Assembly: GCF_000445475.1 (NCBI RefSeq)
Contig: NZ_AUPZ01000013.1
Location: 186,001 to 250,000 of the forward strand
Direction of reading: 5' to 3'
Length of the DNA stretch: 64,000 bases
From: Sulfurimonas hongkongensis
GTDB taxonomy: Bacteria > Campylobacterota > Campylobacteria > Campylobacterales > Sulfurimonadaceae
Position numbers and translations under genes: made by a program. This document shows, in pieces, positions 26,477 to 36,070 of the stretch. Position 1 is the first letter of the stretch. Each line of letters begins with the position of its first letter. The notes below the pieces were generated by a model. It was not told the DNA's origin and searched no databases. It saw only the letters and a program-made list of their open reading frames with translations.

Positions 26477-26965
26477 TTACTTAGCTGATTGCCCGGCTTG
26501 TTGTTGCTTTTGCATCTCTTGAGCTGCTTTTATCTCATTCATGATTTGTAACATTCCAACCATCGCTAAGTGGTATCCAAAAGGGCCAAAACCTACAACA
26601 GATGAAGTACAAACTGGAGCTATCATGCTATCTTTTCTAAACTCTTCACGACGATGGATATTGCTGATATGAACTTCAATAGTTGGAAGATTAACAGCAG
26701 AAATAGCGTCTCTTATAGCAATAGACGTATGAGTATATGCTGCCGCATTTATGATGATACCATCTGCATCTCCATAACACTCTTGAATCTTATCTACTAT
26801 CTCGCCTTCTAAGTTACTTTGAAAAAACTCAACCTCCATGCTATTTTGGCTAGCAAACTCCTTCATTTGTGCATGAATTTGTTCTAATTTCATAGGACCA
26901 TATATTTGTTGTTCTCTAATGCCAAGCATATTTAAGTTTGGACCTTGGATGACTACTATTTTCAT
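26477..26965 (-). CDS. aroQ: 3-dehydroquinate dehydratase, type II
   Basis: Dehydrates 3-dehydroquinate in the shikimate pathway. The N-terminal GPNLNMLG motif, catalytic Tyr22 (QQIYG) and the EVHISN segment with conserved Arg residues (HRREEFR) are present. The C-terminus has an unusual Gln-rich tail ([16 protein letters not shown]) beyond the family core of about 145 aa. It is two bases upstream of folK and probably heads this operon. Confidence 0.95.
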   Translation of the reverse strand: MKIVVIQGPNLNMLGIREQQIYGPMKLEQIHAQMKEFASQNSMEVEFFQSNLEGEIVDKIQECYGDADGIIINAAAYTHTSIAIRDAISAVNLPTIEVHISNIHRREEFRKDSMIAPVCTSSVVGFGPFGYHLAMVGMLQIMNEIKAAQEMQKQQQAGQSAK

Positions 26966-27030
26966 TTTCTACCTTTTTGTAAATCTTAAATTTCAAGAGC
27001 CCATTTTAACAAAACTATTATTAAAAAGAG

Positions 27031-27375
27031 TTACACTCTTGAGTTGTGATGTTTTTTTTCTATTAGATTTTTGCAATCAGTAATCATCTCGTATAGATCC
27101 ATCTCTCTTCCAGAGATATTGCAAACATCTCTGCCTTTAGCATCTACAAAAATATATGATTCTGACTCATGAAACTCTCCTTTCATATGCTCTGAAAATA
27201 TAACATACTCAGCATCTTTAAGCTTAGGAAACTCTGAAGATAAGCTTTTGAATTTTTTAGAATCCTTCACAAGTTTTTTTATAGATAAAATATCTCTTTG
27301 TAAGCTATTTTTTAACACATCAGATAAATCACTAAACACTTCTTCTAAGTTTTCAAACTTTACAAACTCTCTCAT
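27031..27375 (-). CDS. Uncharacterised 114-aa protein
   Basis: No family recognised. The protein is charged and mostly alpha/beta, without signal peptide or membrane segment. It contains EYVIFSEHMKGEFHESESYIFVDAKG-like strands (cut here into parts: VIFSEHMKG, ESESYIFVD), and ends in a basic His-rich tail (KKHHNSRV). It is transcribed alone, leftward, between aroQ and the divergent mqo gene. AAATCTCC on the plus strand gives a GGAG ribosome-binding site before the ATG. Confidence 0.55.
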   Translation of the reverse strand: MREFVKFENLEEVFSDLSDVLKNSLQRDILSIKKLVKDSKKFKSLSSEFPKLKDAEYVIFSEHMKGEFHESESYIFVDAKGRDVCNISGREMDLYEMITDCKNLIEKKHHNSRV

Positions 27376-27461
27376 AAAAATCTCCTTTTACATAATTTTC
27401 AAATATTTCTTAGATTATATCACATTCTATACTTTGTATCTCAAGCTTTAAGTTTTTTTAA

Positions 27462-27475
27462 ACGATTTTTATCGT
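27462..27475. promoter_or_regulatory. Small palindrome in the mqo upstream region
   Basis: ACGAT-TTTT-ATCGT is a perfect 5-bp inverted repeat 49 bases upstream of the mqo ATG, in the divergent spacer with the 114-aa gene. It could be an operator, but short AT-rich palindromes arise often by chance. Confidence 0.2.
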
Positions 27476-27523
27476 AGTATCTTAATAACAACAACTAATA
27501 ATTCAATCATATAAAGAGAGATT

Positions 27524-28891
27524 ATGACACAAAACCATTACAACGTAATAGTAGTAGGAGGTGGTGTATCTGGATCTGCCCTATTTTACGAGCTTGGCCG
27601 CTACACAGATATAAAGAGTATCTGTCTGCTTGAAAAATATGGCTCACTCTCATCACTAAACTCTAACGGCTCCGCAAACTCACAAACTATCCACTGTGGA
27701 GATATCGAGACGAACTACACCTTAGAAAAAGCCAAAAAAGTTAAGAGAACTGCCAAGATGGTTGAGAAATATTGTCTAAACCATGGTTATGAAGGCAAAG
27801 TAATATTTTCGCACCAAAAGATGGCGCTAGGCGTTGGTTATGAAGAGGTCACTTACATCAAAAACCGCTACAAAGAGTTTAAGTCTCTCTACCCCTACTT
27901 AGAGCTCTACACAAAAGAGGATTTAGCCCTGATTGAGCCTGCCGTTATTTTTGATGAAGATCACAATGAGAGACCTGAGGATATAGTTGCCATGGGTGCA
28001 AGAGGCGAATATACAACAGTTGACTTCAAAGCTTTGAGTGATTCTTTTATAGACAATACTCTAAAGATAAAAGACAAGGTAACTGATATATTTTTTAACA
28101 ACGAAGTAAAGGAGATTCAAAAGATAGGTAGCGTCTATCATATACAAACGACAATGAGTCAGTTTACCGCTGACTTCGTTGTTGTTGATGCAGGTGCTCA
28201 TTCACTCTTTCTTGCTCACAAAATGGGTCATGGACTTGATTTTGGTTGTCTTCCGATGGCTGGGAGTTTTTACATGGCAAACCGTAAAATTCTAAATGGA
28301 AAAGTTTATATGGTGCAAAATCCAAAACTCCCATTTGCTGCCCTACACGGTGATCCTGATATCTTAGTAAGTGGTTTTACAAGATTTGGTCCAACTGCTT
28401 TGATGCTACCAAAACTAGAGAGGTTTAAGTCTGGAACTTATCTTGACTTTTTTAAAACACTAAGACTTGATACTAATGTTGTTAAAATCTTTTATGACCT
28501 ACTAAAAGACTCAGATATAAGAAACTATGTGCTTAAAAACTTTATGTTTGAAGTTCCATATATTAACAAAAAACTCTTCCTCCAAGATGCAAAGAAGATA
28601 GTCCCATCTCTAAGTGAGAATGACATCTCTTATGCTAAAGGTTTTGGTGGGATAAGACCCCAGATTCTTGATAAAAAAAACCAAAAACTTATGCTTGGAG
28701 AGGCCTCTATAAATACAGGCGAAGGAATCATCTTTAACATGACACCATCGCCGGGAGCTACTTCTTGTTTAGGTAATGCACTTCGTGATGTAGAGCATAT
28801 TTGTGAGTATTTGGGTTATGAGTTTAACAAAAAACTCTTCTATGATGAGTTAGTAGAAGATGACAAACAAGGAGATGGACATGAAGAGTAA
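27524..28891 (+). CDS. mqo: Malate:quinone oxidoreductase (FAD-dependent)
   Basis: Peripheral membrane flavoenzyme that oxidises malate to oxaloacetate and reduces menaquinone, replacing NAD malate dehydrogenase. The dinucleotide-binding motif VVGGGVSGSALFYEL is at residues 9-23, followed by NGSANSQTIHCGD, typical of the Campylobacterota form. A second FAD contact region is near the C-terminus (FNMTPSPGATSCLGNA). At 455 aa the length fits. A glycosyltransferase gene overlaps its 3' end. Confidence 0.87.
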   Translation: MTQNHYNVIVVGGGVSGSALFYELGRYTDIKSICLLEKYGSLSSLNSNGSANSQTIHCGDIETNYTLEKAKKVKRTAKMVEKYCLNHGYEGKVIFSHQKMALGVGYEEVTYIKNRYKEFKSLYPYLELYTKEDLALIEPAVIFDEDHNERPEDIVAMGARGEYTTVDFKALSDSFIDNTLKIKDKVTDIFFNNEVKEIQKIGSVYHIQTTMSQFTADFVVVDAGAHSLFLAHKMGHGLDFGCLPMAGSFYMANRKILNGKVYMVQNPKLPFAALHGDPDILVSGFTRFGPTALMLPKLERFKSGTYLDFFKTLRLDTNVVKIFYDLLKDSDIRNYVLKNFMFEVPYINKKLFLQDAKKIVPSLSENDISYAKGFGGIRPQILDKKNQKLMLGEASINTGEGIIFNMTPSPGATSCLGNALRDVEHICEYLGYEFNKKLFYDELVEDDKQGDGHEE

Positions 28892-29999
28892 AAAGAAGCT
28901 TTTATATATTACTGACCAACAAGAGTATTCTGAACATGGCACAATCGGACCACTCTTTAATGGCTACTTAAAAGAGTATTTAGACGTAAATATTGTCTAT
29001 TTTACAAAGTTTAAAAATAGTTTTCAAGAAAAGGGTAATGATTTTGTAGTTCCCATTCAGTATAAAAAAGAGATAAGTTGTTATCTTGACTCTAAGGGAG
29101 TTGATTTATCTTTATATGATTATGTTTTTGTTCGTAACAAACCTGATATTCTAAAAAATATCTTAGCAAACAGGCAAAAATATGGTTACAAAGTTGGGTA
29201 TAGACTCTCCTTTCCTAAAAAAGAGGAGTATTATGAGACAAAAAAAGCAAAAAATAGTGTCACTTTTATTGATAGTGTAAAAAATTACTTTACTGCACAA
29301 AGCAAGAAAAATCTCTTAGCACAGTGTGATATCTTTATGCCAACTTCTAAAGATATGGAAGATACTTTTTATGCAAATAGTGGAGTTCTGAGCTTTCCAC
29401 TTCCTGCAGGACTAGACCCAGCTAAGATAAAACCACATAAAGAATCAAGTGGAGATGAGAGACACTTTATCTATGTAGGAACTCTTGATTCTCTTAGAGA
29501 TTTTGAAAAAGTCTTGGTCGCCTTTAGTAACCTAAAGTCAAAAATGTGGCATCTAAATATCTCTACACGTGATTCAGAATTTGCAAGAGCTGTTATAGCA
29601 AAATATCCTACTATCAGTGATAAAATAAGCCTTTTAAAAGCTGACACGCTAGATGAATTAAGAGAGCATATAGATGCTTGTGATGTGGGTATTGCTCTAC
29701 TTCCAAACATCCCAATCTACTCAACTGCCATCCCTGCTAAGACTATGGATTACTACACGTGTGCAATCCCTACACTTCTAACTGATAACCTAAAAAACCG
29801 CACGCTTTTTTGTGATGAAGATGCACTTTTTTGTGAGTTTAAAAGTGATGAAATTGCTAAAAAGCTAAACTCCATTATAGAGATGAGCCAAGCAGATATA
29901 GCAAAGATGGGACACGCTGGACAAGAAAAACTACTCCATCACAAACGAAACTACCAAATAATGGCAAAAGAACTCTACGAAAAACTAGAATCACTTTAA
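28881..29999 (+). CDS. Glycosyltransferase family 1/4-like protein
   Basis: GT-B fold protein with a C-terminal nucleotide-sugar binding half: IYVGTLDSLRDFEKVLVAF, then IALLPNIPIYSTAIPAKTMDYYTCAIP with the acidic/aromatic patterns of GT4 enzymes. Donor and acceptor are unknown. I chose the ATG at 28881 because AAGGAG lies six bases upstream; an ATG at 28860 would extend further into mqo. The overlap with mqo (11 bp) implies co-transcription, although a shared function is not obvious. Confidence 0.7.
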   Translation: MKSKKKLLYITDQQEYSEHGTIGPLFNGYLKEYLDVNIVYFTKFKNSFQEKGNDFVVPIQYKKEISCYLDSKGVDLSLYDYVFVRNKPDILKNILANRQKYGYKVGYRLSFPKKEEYYETKKAKNSVTFIDSVKNYFTAQSKKNLLAQCDIFMPTSKDMEDTFYANSGVLSFPLPAGLDPAKIKPHKESSGDERHFIYVGTLDSLRDFEKVLVAFSNLKSKMWHLNISTRDSEFARAVIAKYPTISDKISLLKADTLDELREHIDACDVGIALLPNIPIYSTAIPAKTMDYYTCAIPTLLTDNLKNRTLFCDEDALFCEFKSDEIAKKLNSIIEMSQADIAKMGHAGQEKLLHHKRNYQIMAKELYEKLESL

Positions 30000-30019
30000 T
30001 AAGCTTTTTAAAGCTTATT
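29998..30019. terminator. Inverted repeat after the glycosyltransferase gene
   Basis: Perfect 10-bp arms AATAAGCTTT (29998-30007) and AAAGCTTATT (30010-30019) with two bases between them begin in the stop codon. The stem is AT-rich with no clean U-tract after it, so a terminator role is uncertain. TATAAT at 30023-30028 follows and could serve the next gene. Confidence 0.4.
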
Positions 30020-30056
30020 AAATATAATCAGCCTAACTTTAAAACTAAGATAAAAA

Positions 30057-31274
30057 ATGCAAATAATCTCTCCAAATTATATTTTAACACCAGATAAACT
30101 ACTAAAAAATCAAGCCATTGCGTATGATAAAACCATACACAAAATAGCACCACTCCATCAGCTAAAAGAGCTATATCCAGATGCAAAAGTAACCCAGCTT
30201 CAAGAAAATTCACTTATCATGCCAGGACTCATAAACTCCCATGTTCATATAGAGTTTAGTGCAAACAAAACCACTCTAAGCTATGGGGACTTTATGAACT
30301 GGCTCTATAGCGTTATAGAGAACCGAGAAGAGCTTGTTGGTGAATGCGATAGTGCTTGTATGAGCAAGGCGCTTGAGTCTATGCTTGATGGTGGCATCAC
30401 AACATTTGGAGCTATTAGTTCGCATGGGATGGATTTGGATGCTTGTGCCACATCTGCTCAAAATGTTGTATATTTTAATGAGTTAATCGGCTCTCAAGCT
30501 ACTATGGCAGATGCACTTTTTGGTGACTTTATCTCAAGACTAGATGCATCAAAAGCGATTAAAAGAGAGGGGTTTTACCCAGCTGTAGCTATTCATTCGC
30601 CCTACTCTGTTCATCCAGTTCTTATAAAAAAAGCTCTTGAAATTGTAAAGAGTGAAAAGTTAAAACTCACTGCTCACTTTATGGAGAGCGATGCAGAGAG
30701 AGATTGGCTTGATGATAGTAGCGGAGATTTTAAAAATTTTTTTAGCAAACTTTTAAAGCAAAATGCAAATGTCAGTGACGCTAGTGAATTTTTAGAGCAC
30801 TTTACCGCTCATAGCACGCTCTTAACTCACGCTGTAAAGGCAAATGAAGATGAGTTAAATAGTATTGCAACTAATGCTCATACAATTATCCACTGCCCCA
30901 TTTCAAATAGACTTTTAGGAAATGGTGCCCTTGACCTAGAAGCATTAGAAGCAAAAAATATAAACTGGGTTTGTGCAACTGATGGACTTAGCTCTAACTA
31001 TAAACTTGACTTGTTTGAAGAGATGAAAGTAGCGCTTTTTATGCACCATAAGATACCACTTTTAGAACTTGCAAAAAAACTTATCTTAAGTGTTACAAAA
31101 AATGCAGCAACTGCTTTAGGACTTAATACTGGCGAGATAAAAGAAGGTAAAAATGCAGATATGCTTGTGCTTGACTTAGAAAAAAAGCCAAATGAAGAGT
31201 TAGCAATTCATTTAATCTTACATAGATATAATATCTCTAAAATTTATATAAACGGTAAAGCGATAAAAGGTTAG
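30057..31274 (+). CDS. mqnF: Aminodeoxyfutalosine deaminase (futalosine menaquinone pathway)
   Basis: Amidohydrolase predicted to deaminate 6-amino-6-deoxyfutalosine, the step used by Campylobacterota to make menaquinone (H. pylori HP0267 is the described relative). Metal-binding HVH is at residues 62-64 (NSHVHIEF); further motifs are HSPYSVHP, HFMESDAERDW, HCPISNRLLGNG and CATDGLSSN. A general cytosine/guanine deaminase cannot be excluded from motifs alone. It is followed three bases later by sppA. A possible -10 box TATAAT is 29 bases upstream of the ATG. Confidence 0.8.
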   Translation: MQIISPNYILTPDKLLKNQAIAYDKTIHKIAPLHQLKELYPDAKVTQLQENSLIMPGLINSHVHIEFSANKTTLSYGDFMNWLYSVIENREELVGECDSACMSKALESMLDGGITTFGAISSHGMDLDACATSAQNVVYFNELIGSQATMADALFGDFISRLDASKAIKREGFYPAVAIHSPYSVHPVLIKKALEIVKSEKLKLTAHFMESDAERDWLDDSSGDFKNFFSKLLKQNANVSDASEFLEHFTAHSTLLTHAVKANEDELNSIATNAHTIIHCPISNRLLGNGALDLEALEAKNINWVCATDGLSSNYKLDLFEEMKVALFMHHKIPLLELAKKLILSVTKNAATALGLNTGEIKEGKNADMLVLDLEKKPNEELAIHLILHRYNISKIYINGKAIKG

Positions 31275-31277
31275 ATA

Positions 31278-32147
31278 ATGCAGTTTTTAAAAAAGATATT
31301 TTCTCCCATAGGTGCCACTCTCAAGTTCATTCAAGAACATTTCAAGGCTATGATTTTTGTTCTTATTCTCTTTTTGATTTTCGCACCAGCAAGTCAGGAG
31401 AATCTAATTCCAAACAATTTAGAGCAGATAAACCTAAGTGGACCTATTATGGAAGTATCAGAGGTTTTAGCGCAGATTGAAAAAGCAGAATCAAATAATA
31501 ATATAAAAGGGGTTTTACTTGTAGTTGACTCCCCAGGTGGCGCAGTCTCTCCATCTATAGAGATAGCTTATGCTCTAAAGAGGCTAAAAAAGAAAAAACC
31601 AGTAATAGTCTATGCGAGTGGCACACTAGCTAGTGGTAGCTACTACGCTAGCATCTGGGCAGATGAAATCATCGCAAACCCAGGCTCTATGGTTGGTAGC
31701 ATTGGTGTTATTATGCAAGGGGCAAACCTTAGTGAACTTATGGATAAAGTTGGCATAAAAACTCAAAGTGTTCAAGCTGGAAAATATAAACAAATTGGGA
31801 CTCCAAACAGAGAGTGGGAAACTTACGAGGTAAATGAGTTAAACAAGGTTATACAAGGAACTTACGATATGTTTACTGGGGATGTAGCAGATGCGAGAGG
31901 CTTAGACATCAAAAAAAGAGACTCGTTTGCAAACGCGCACATCTTTACAGCATCTCAAGCAAAAGAAGTAGGTTTGATAGACTCGTTAGGAGTTAGTTAT
32001 GATGCAAAGATGAGAGTCATAGAACTTAGCGGTGTAAAAAACCCTATCTGGAACAAAGAGGATAAGTTTGATAAGTTTATGAAAAAACTAACTGCATCTA
32101 CAGCAGTCGTTCTTCACACTTACTTTCCATCTATAGTTTTGAAATAA
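31278..32147 (+). CDS. sppA: Signal peptide peptidase SppA (S49 family)
   Basis: Inner-membrane serine peptidase that clears cleaved signal peptides. One membrane segment (about residues 24-38) precedes the S49 domain. The Ser in GTLASGSYY (Ser119) and a Lys in QAGKYKQIG (169 or 171) fit the Ser/Lys dyad, and VDSPGGAV forms the oxyanion loop. At 289 aa it is the short, single-domain type. It is probably co-transcribed with the deaminase gene. Confidence 0.87.
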   Translation: MQFLKKIFSPIGATLKFIQEHFKAMIFVLILFLIFAPASQENLIPNNLEQINLSGPIMEVSEVLAQIEKAESNNNIKGVLLVVDSPGGAVSPSIEIAYALKRLKKKKPVIVYASGTLASGSYYASIWADEIIANPGSMVGSIGVIMQGANLSELMDKVGIKTQSVQAGKYKQIGTPNREWETYEVNELNKVIQGTYDMFTGDVADARGLDIKKRDSFANAHIFTASQAKEVGLIDSLGVSYDAKMRVIELSGVKNPIWNKEDKFDKFMKKLTASTAVVLHTYFPSIVLK

Positions 32148-32513
32148 AAGTGAGATTTTAAAGCTGACAGGGCTTTTGGAAGTGAGGCTTTAGCCTCGCC
32201 TATTTTGCGGGACTCATCGTGGAGAACGCCATTGGTTAGCGTTTCTCAAAACCTCGCTTTCTTTAGTTTTCAATGAAATTCTACATCTTACTTTTTTAAA
32301 AAAGTAAGCAAAAACCATGTCACGAGTTGGATTTCTTAACGCTTTTTTTCGGTCGTTTCGTCTAAAAATGCAAAACTCACTTCGCTCAAACAGTTGCATT
32401 TTCTTAACGACTCCACTCGATCAAAAAAGCTAAAATCCAAAGTGACAAAAAGAGTCTAACTCTCGTCACACCTCACCTGAGGTGTGACACATATATAGTT
32501 GATGCTGTTTATT
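32148..32513. repeat. Palindrome-rich intergenic element, no gene
   Basis: This 366-bp gap between the convergent sppA and FmdE-like genes holds no credible coding frame. It contains a series of hairpins. GAGGC-TTTA-GCCTC is at 32184-32197. A hairpin at 32222-32247 has loop CATTGGTTA. A perfect 22-bp palindrome at 32287-32308 has arms CTTACTTTTTT. An 11-bp inverted repeat GTCACACCTCA is at 32465-32475 with its complement at 32478-32488. The segment around ACTTCGCTCAAACAGTTG has the look of a dispersed chromosomal repeat. The last hairpin could end transcription from both sides. Confidence 0.55.
32222..32247. repeat. Hairpin with conserved loop CATTGGTTA (copy 1)
   Basis: GAGAACGC, loop CATTGGTTA, then GCGTTTCTC, with one bulged T. 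The same nine-base loop closes a stem of different sequence (GTATGC/GCATAC) at 49442-49462. The stems differ but both pair. Confidence 0.6.
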
Positions 32514-33113
32514 CTAAACCTCCACAACCTCTATAACACTACTACTATTTTCAAAGATTCTTCTAACTCTATCTTGCCAAAGTTCACCAAACTCTTTTAT
32601 CTCTTGTGGCTCGGCTTGCCCACTCATCATCTTTTGCATAAGTTCTTGCATCTTAGCATCTGGTGCAATGGAAGATGGGTTATAGTAAACATCTACACAT
32701 TTACCACTATCTACTCTTGTAAAACGAGCTGATGAGTCTATCTTGGAGTTAAAATCCATCAAAGAGTGTCTTGCAAACTTTCCTGCAAGCCCTTTAAAAC
32801 CACTCACGTCTGTTGCACCTGTAATTTGAGAGATAACACTGCTTATAACACCAGCAACACCCTCTTCAAGAGCCTCTTTAAACTCTACTTTTACCTCTCC
32901 ACGAACTGCTAACTCATCTGTGTATAGAGCTTTTAATGCCTCTTTTGTTATAAGGTAAGCCCCTGCAACTGTAGGACAACTATGCCCTGCTGACTTTACA
33001 ACATCAAGATAACAAAACTCATACTCGCCCTTGTCAAATGCGCCTAGAATCCCCGAGAGTGGATCTTTAACTTTTATAGTCTCTACACTATTAAAAAAAT
33101 CTGGATAACTCAT
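32514..33113 (-). CDS. FmdE-like domain protein
   Basis: 199 aa; the segment KSAGHSCPTVAGAYLITKEA resembles the FmdE (formylmethanofuran dehydrogenase subunit E-like) zinc/metal motif GH-x-CP. A glycine-rich middle (AGVISSVISQITGATDVSGF) follows. FmdE-like proteins occur in many bacteria that lack methanogenesis, with unknown function, perhaps metal or pterin related. It overlaps xseA by four bases at its start. No signal peptide is seen. Confidence 0.55.
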   Translation of the reverse strand: MSYPDFFNSVETIKVKDPLSGILGAFDKGEYEFCYLDVVKSAGHSCPTVAGAYLITKEALKALYTDELAVRGEVKVEFKEALEEGVAGVISSVISQITGATDVSGFKGLAGKFARHSLMDFNSKIDSSARFTRVDSGKCVDVYYNPSSIAPDAKMQELMQKMMSGQAEPQEIKEFGELWQDRVRRIFENSSSVIEVVEV

Positions 33114-34300
33114 ATAATTTTTTCCTTTTTTATAACTTTGGCACTTATACTTATCTCGTGAGTCTGTGCTAAAAACTCATCCCCAATTTCAAGCTCGTTT
33201 ATATCTATAGGCTTGGATTTAAAAGATATCTGTGCAAAGCCTTTTTTATTTTTGTATTTTGGATGGTTTGATTCTAGCATCTTTTGAAGATTTTGAACTT
33301 GACTTTGAGCAACACTCACTTTGTGTTTTATTCTGCTTATAAAAGAATCTCTTAGTAGCTTAACTTCTTCTATCTTTTGAAGCAACTTTTTATCTACAGA
33401 GTTTGCATTATAGAGCTTGCTAAGGTGTGACAACTCTTGTTTTAAGTTTTGTATCTTTTGCATGATAAGTTGAGTGTGTTGTAAGGATAGGGAGTCAAGC
33501 GTTTGATAAAGCTCATTTATATCTGGCAGCGTCATCTCCATAGCAGCACTAGGAGTAGGAGCTCTTAAGTCACTCACAAAATCACTAATAACCCAGTCTA
33601 TCTCATGACCCACCGCTGAGACTATAGGAGTCTTTGCCAAAAAGATAGCATCTGCTACTATCTCTTCATTAAAAGCCCACAAGTCTTCAATACTTCCACC
33701 ACCACGACCAACAATGATAAAGTCATACTCTTTTATGTCAGCTAAAGTTATGGCATTTACAATAGATGCTGCTGCACTCTCACCCTGAACTAAAACATCA
33801 TAAACATCTATAGACAAAGCTTTATATCTTTTATTTGCAACCCTTAACATATCTTGCAAGGCAGCACCCGTTGCTGATGTTATAAAGGCTATTTTTTTAG
33901 GAAACTTTGGAAGAGTTTTTTTTATACTTGGCTCAAAATAACCCTTAGATGAGAGCTTTTGCTTTAACTGCTCATAAGCAAGGGCTAGTGCTCCTTGACC
34001 TGATGGCTCAACGCTAAAACAGTTTAACTGGTAAGCTCCACGAGGTTTATAAAGAGTTAAAGCTGCATTTATAATGACTTTCATGCCCTCTTCAAGTCGA
34101 AACTTTAGCTTTGAAGCATTTCCTCTAAACATCACAGCACTGATAGTAGAGTCTTTATCTTTGATGCTAAAGTAGATATGTCCGGAGTTATGATGTGTGA
34201 TGCGAGAGAGTTCTCCCTCAACTATAACATGACTAAAACTAGTCTCTAAAAGAGTCTTGATTTGTTCATTTAGATTTGAGACTGATAGTATATTCATCAC
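33110..34300 (-). CDS. xseA: Exodeoxyribonuclease VII large subunit
   Basis: Catalytic subunit of the single-strand DNA exonuclease. An N-terminal OB fold (VIVEGELSRITHHNSGHIYFS) precedes the catalytic domain with TSATGAALQDML, VGRGGGSIEDLWAFN and VSAVGHEIDW, and then a long coiled coil. The xseB partner is not in the window. At 396 aa it is a little shorter than the E. coli protein. It follows ubiE by one base. Confidence 0.93.
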   Translation of the reverse strand: MMNILSVSNLNEQIKTLLETSFSHVIVEGELSRITHHNSGHIYFSIKDKDSTISAVMFRGNASKLKFRLEEGMKVIINAALTLYKPRGAYQLNCFSVEPSGQGALALAYEQLKQKLSSKGYFEPSIKKTLPKFPKKIAFITSATGAALQDMLRVANKRYKALSIDVYDVLVQGESAAASIVNAITLADIKEYDFIIVGRGGGSIEDLWAFNEEIVADAIFLAKTPIVSAVGHEIDWVISDFVSDLRAPTPSAAMEMTLPDINELYQTLDSLSLQHTQLIMQKIQNLKQELSHLSKLYNANSVDKKLLQKIEEVKLLRDSFISRIKHKVSVAQSQVQNLQKMLESNHPKYKNKKGFAQISFKSKPIDINELEIGDEFLAQTHEISISAKVIKKEKII

Positions 34301-34301
34301 T

Positions 34302-35036
34302 TTAAACTTTAATCTTTCTCGCTATTATAAGTGTTGAGATATCCATAGAAAAACTCTTAGTGTAGAGTACCTCAAATTTAGCATCTTTTAGTTCATTTTG
34401 CATGTTCTCTACAGTTGAGAAATCTCCTATAGAGTTTGGTAAGTACTCATAGGCTTCTAAGTTTTTAGAGATAAACCCACCTACTTTTGGTAGAATTTTA
34501 TTCATATAAAAGTCTCTTATACGCCCTAGTAGTGATGGGTTTTCATTTTTCATAAACTCTAAGATAATCACAAGCCCATCATCTTTTAAAACTCTGTTAA
34601 ACTCAACTAGAGCCTCTCCTCTTTGGACAACATTTCTAATGCCATAAGTAATGCTTAGAAAATCCGCACTCTTTTCTTGTAGTGGAATCTCTGTCGCTTT
34701 TGAGATGTGATAGTTAAATTTTGGAAACTTCTCTCTTGCAACATCTACCATTCCAACTGATGGATCAACTCCGACAATCTCGCCAACTGCAATGCCAGCG
34801 ACCTCTGAACGAGACTTCCAAAAGTCCATCATATCGCCAGTTCCACAAGCTACATCAACTATCCTGTCTATAGAATCTTTTGCGTAAAATTCATAGGCCA
34901 AGTCACAAGCCTTGCGTCTCCAGCTCTTATCTACGCCCATACTCATAACACGATTTGCAGTGTCATAGGTTGGCGCGATATTATCAAACATCGATACTAT
35001 TTTTGTCTGTTTTTCTTCTTTTTGTACATCTTGCAT
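34302..35036 (-). CDS. ubiE: Demethylmenaquinone/ubiquinone methyltransferase UbiE (MenG)
   Basis: SAM-dependent methyltransferase performing the last C-methylation of menaquinone. Motif I is VDVACGTGDMMDFW, with the family-specific YDTANRVMSMGVDKSWRR at the N-terminus and ITYGIRNV in the middle. Because the organism appears to use menaquinone, the demethylmenaquinone role is the likely one. It acts in the same pathway as the aminofutalosine deaminase at 30057-31274. It lies between ribD and xseA with single-base gaps. Confidence 0.93.
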   Translation of the reverse strand: MQDVQKEEKQTKIVSMFDNIAPTYDTANRVMSMGVDKSWRRKACDLAYEFYAKDSIDRIVDVACGTGDMMDFWKSRSEVAGIAVGEIVGVDPSVGMVDVAREKFPKFNYHISKATEIPLQEKSADFLSITYGIRNVVQRGEALVEFNRVLKDDGLVIILEFMKNENPSLLGRIRDFYMNKILPKVGGFISKNLEAYEYLPNSIGDFSTVENMQNELKDAKFEVLYTKSFSMDISTLIIARKIKV

Positions 35037-35037
35037 A

Positions 35038-36048
35038 TTATATTTCCCTTTTCATCCACAGCATTATATCTTTGTCTTCTTGGTTTGTATATAAAATCTC
35101 AAAGCCGGCCTTTGCATCTTCAAATCCACTTACGCCACCCATAGTAGGTGCTAAAAAACATAGATATATATCTACTATATCTTTAGTAAGTTCAAACATA
35201 TTAAAACTGCCCTCTATCATAATGTTTTTATAGTTTTTTATCCGTTTAAGGCTATCTTCTATATAGACCTCTCGCGATGGTACACTAAATAGTGGTATCT
35301 CTCTATCAAACTCAACACCCCTTGAGAGTATCAAAACATCTGGGGCTTTTCCATCTACAAGTCTTGCATCAAGAGTTGGTCTATCTTCTCTTACTGTGTT
35401 GCCACCGATAATAAGCAAGTCACAAACATCTCTCATAGCGTGGACTTTTTGCCTTGAACTTTGCGAGCTAATAACTCCTGTATCTGTAGTTGCATTTAGT
35501 CTTTGTGCCCATTTAAAAAAGACAAACTGATCTTTGTTAAATCTCTCAAATGGCAAAATTAAGTCTTTAGCTCTTTTTTGCAGAGTTGTATATTTTACAT
35601 CAACCTTATTTTCAAGCATCATAGAAGCTCCATCAGATGCAACTATATTTGCATCTCTTACTCCAACAAAAACCTCTTTAATGCCAAGAGAGCAGATAAG
35701 AGATGCGCAAGAAGGGGTTTTACCAATATGTGAACATGGTTCAAGGGTGCTATATAGTGAGATATTTTTAAAGCAGTTGTTATGATGGAGGAGTAAATAG
35801 TTGTGAATTTCACTTGAGTCTACAAGGTCTAAAATTTTAGCATCATTTGTAAGTTTGAAGTAAGCACTTTGAAGTGCTAAAACTTCTGCATGAGGCATAC
35901 CAGCACATTTATGAGCCTCTATCGCTAAGAGCTCTTTATTTTCCCCAACTATAGTACATCCTACAGCTGGATTTGGATATGTTAATCCTTGATATTTCCA
36001 GGCTTCATCTATGGCAAGAGACATAAAAAAATCATCATCTATTAGCAT
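35038..36048 (-). CDS. ribD: Riboflavin biosynthesis bifunctional deaminase/reductase RibD
   Basis: Deaminates and then reduces the pyrimidine intermediate of riboflavin synthesis. The N-terminal deaminase domain has zinc ligands in MPHAEVLAL and TLEPCSHIGKTPSC. The C-terminal half is reductase-like (SQSSRQKVHAMRD, LLIIGGNTVREDRP). At 336 aa it is slightly shorter than E. coli RibD (367 aa). The C-terminal domain is divergent but contains the expected NADPH-site pattern. It is 22 bases downstream of rimP. Confidence 0.88.
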   Translation of the reverse strand: MLIDDDFFMSLAIDEAWKYQGLTYPNPAVGCTIVGENKELLAIEAHKCAGMPHAEVLALQSAYFKLTNDAKILDLVDSSEIHNYLLLHHNNCFKNISLYSTLEPCSHIGKTPSCASLICSLGIKEVFVGVRDANIVASDGASMMLENKVDVKYTTLQKRAKDLILPFERFNKDQFVFFKWAQRLNATTDTGVISSQSSRQKVHAMRDVCDLLIIGGNTVREDRPTLDARLVDGKAPDVLILSRGVEFDREIPLFSVPSREVYIEDSLKRIKNYKNIMIEGSFNMFELTKDIVDIYLCFLAPTMGGVSGFEDAKAGFEILYTNQEDKDIMLWMKREI

Positions 36049-36070
36049 AATAGTATCTTAATGATTTTCT

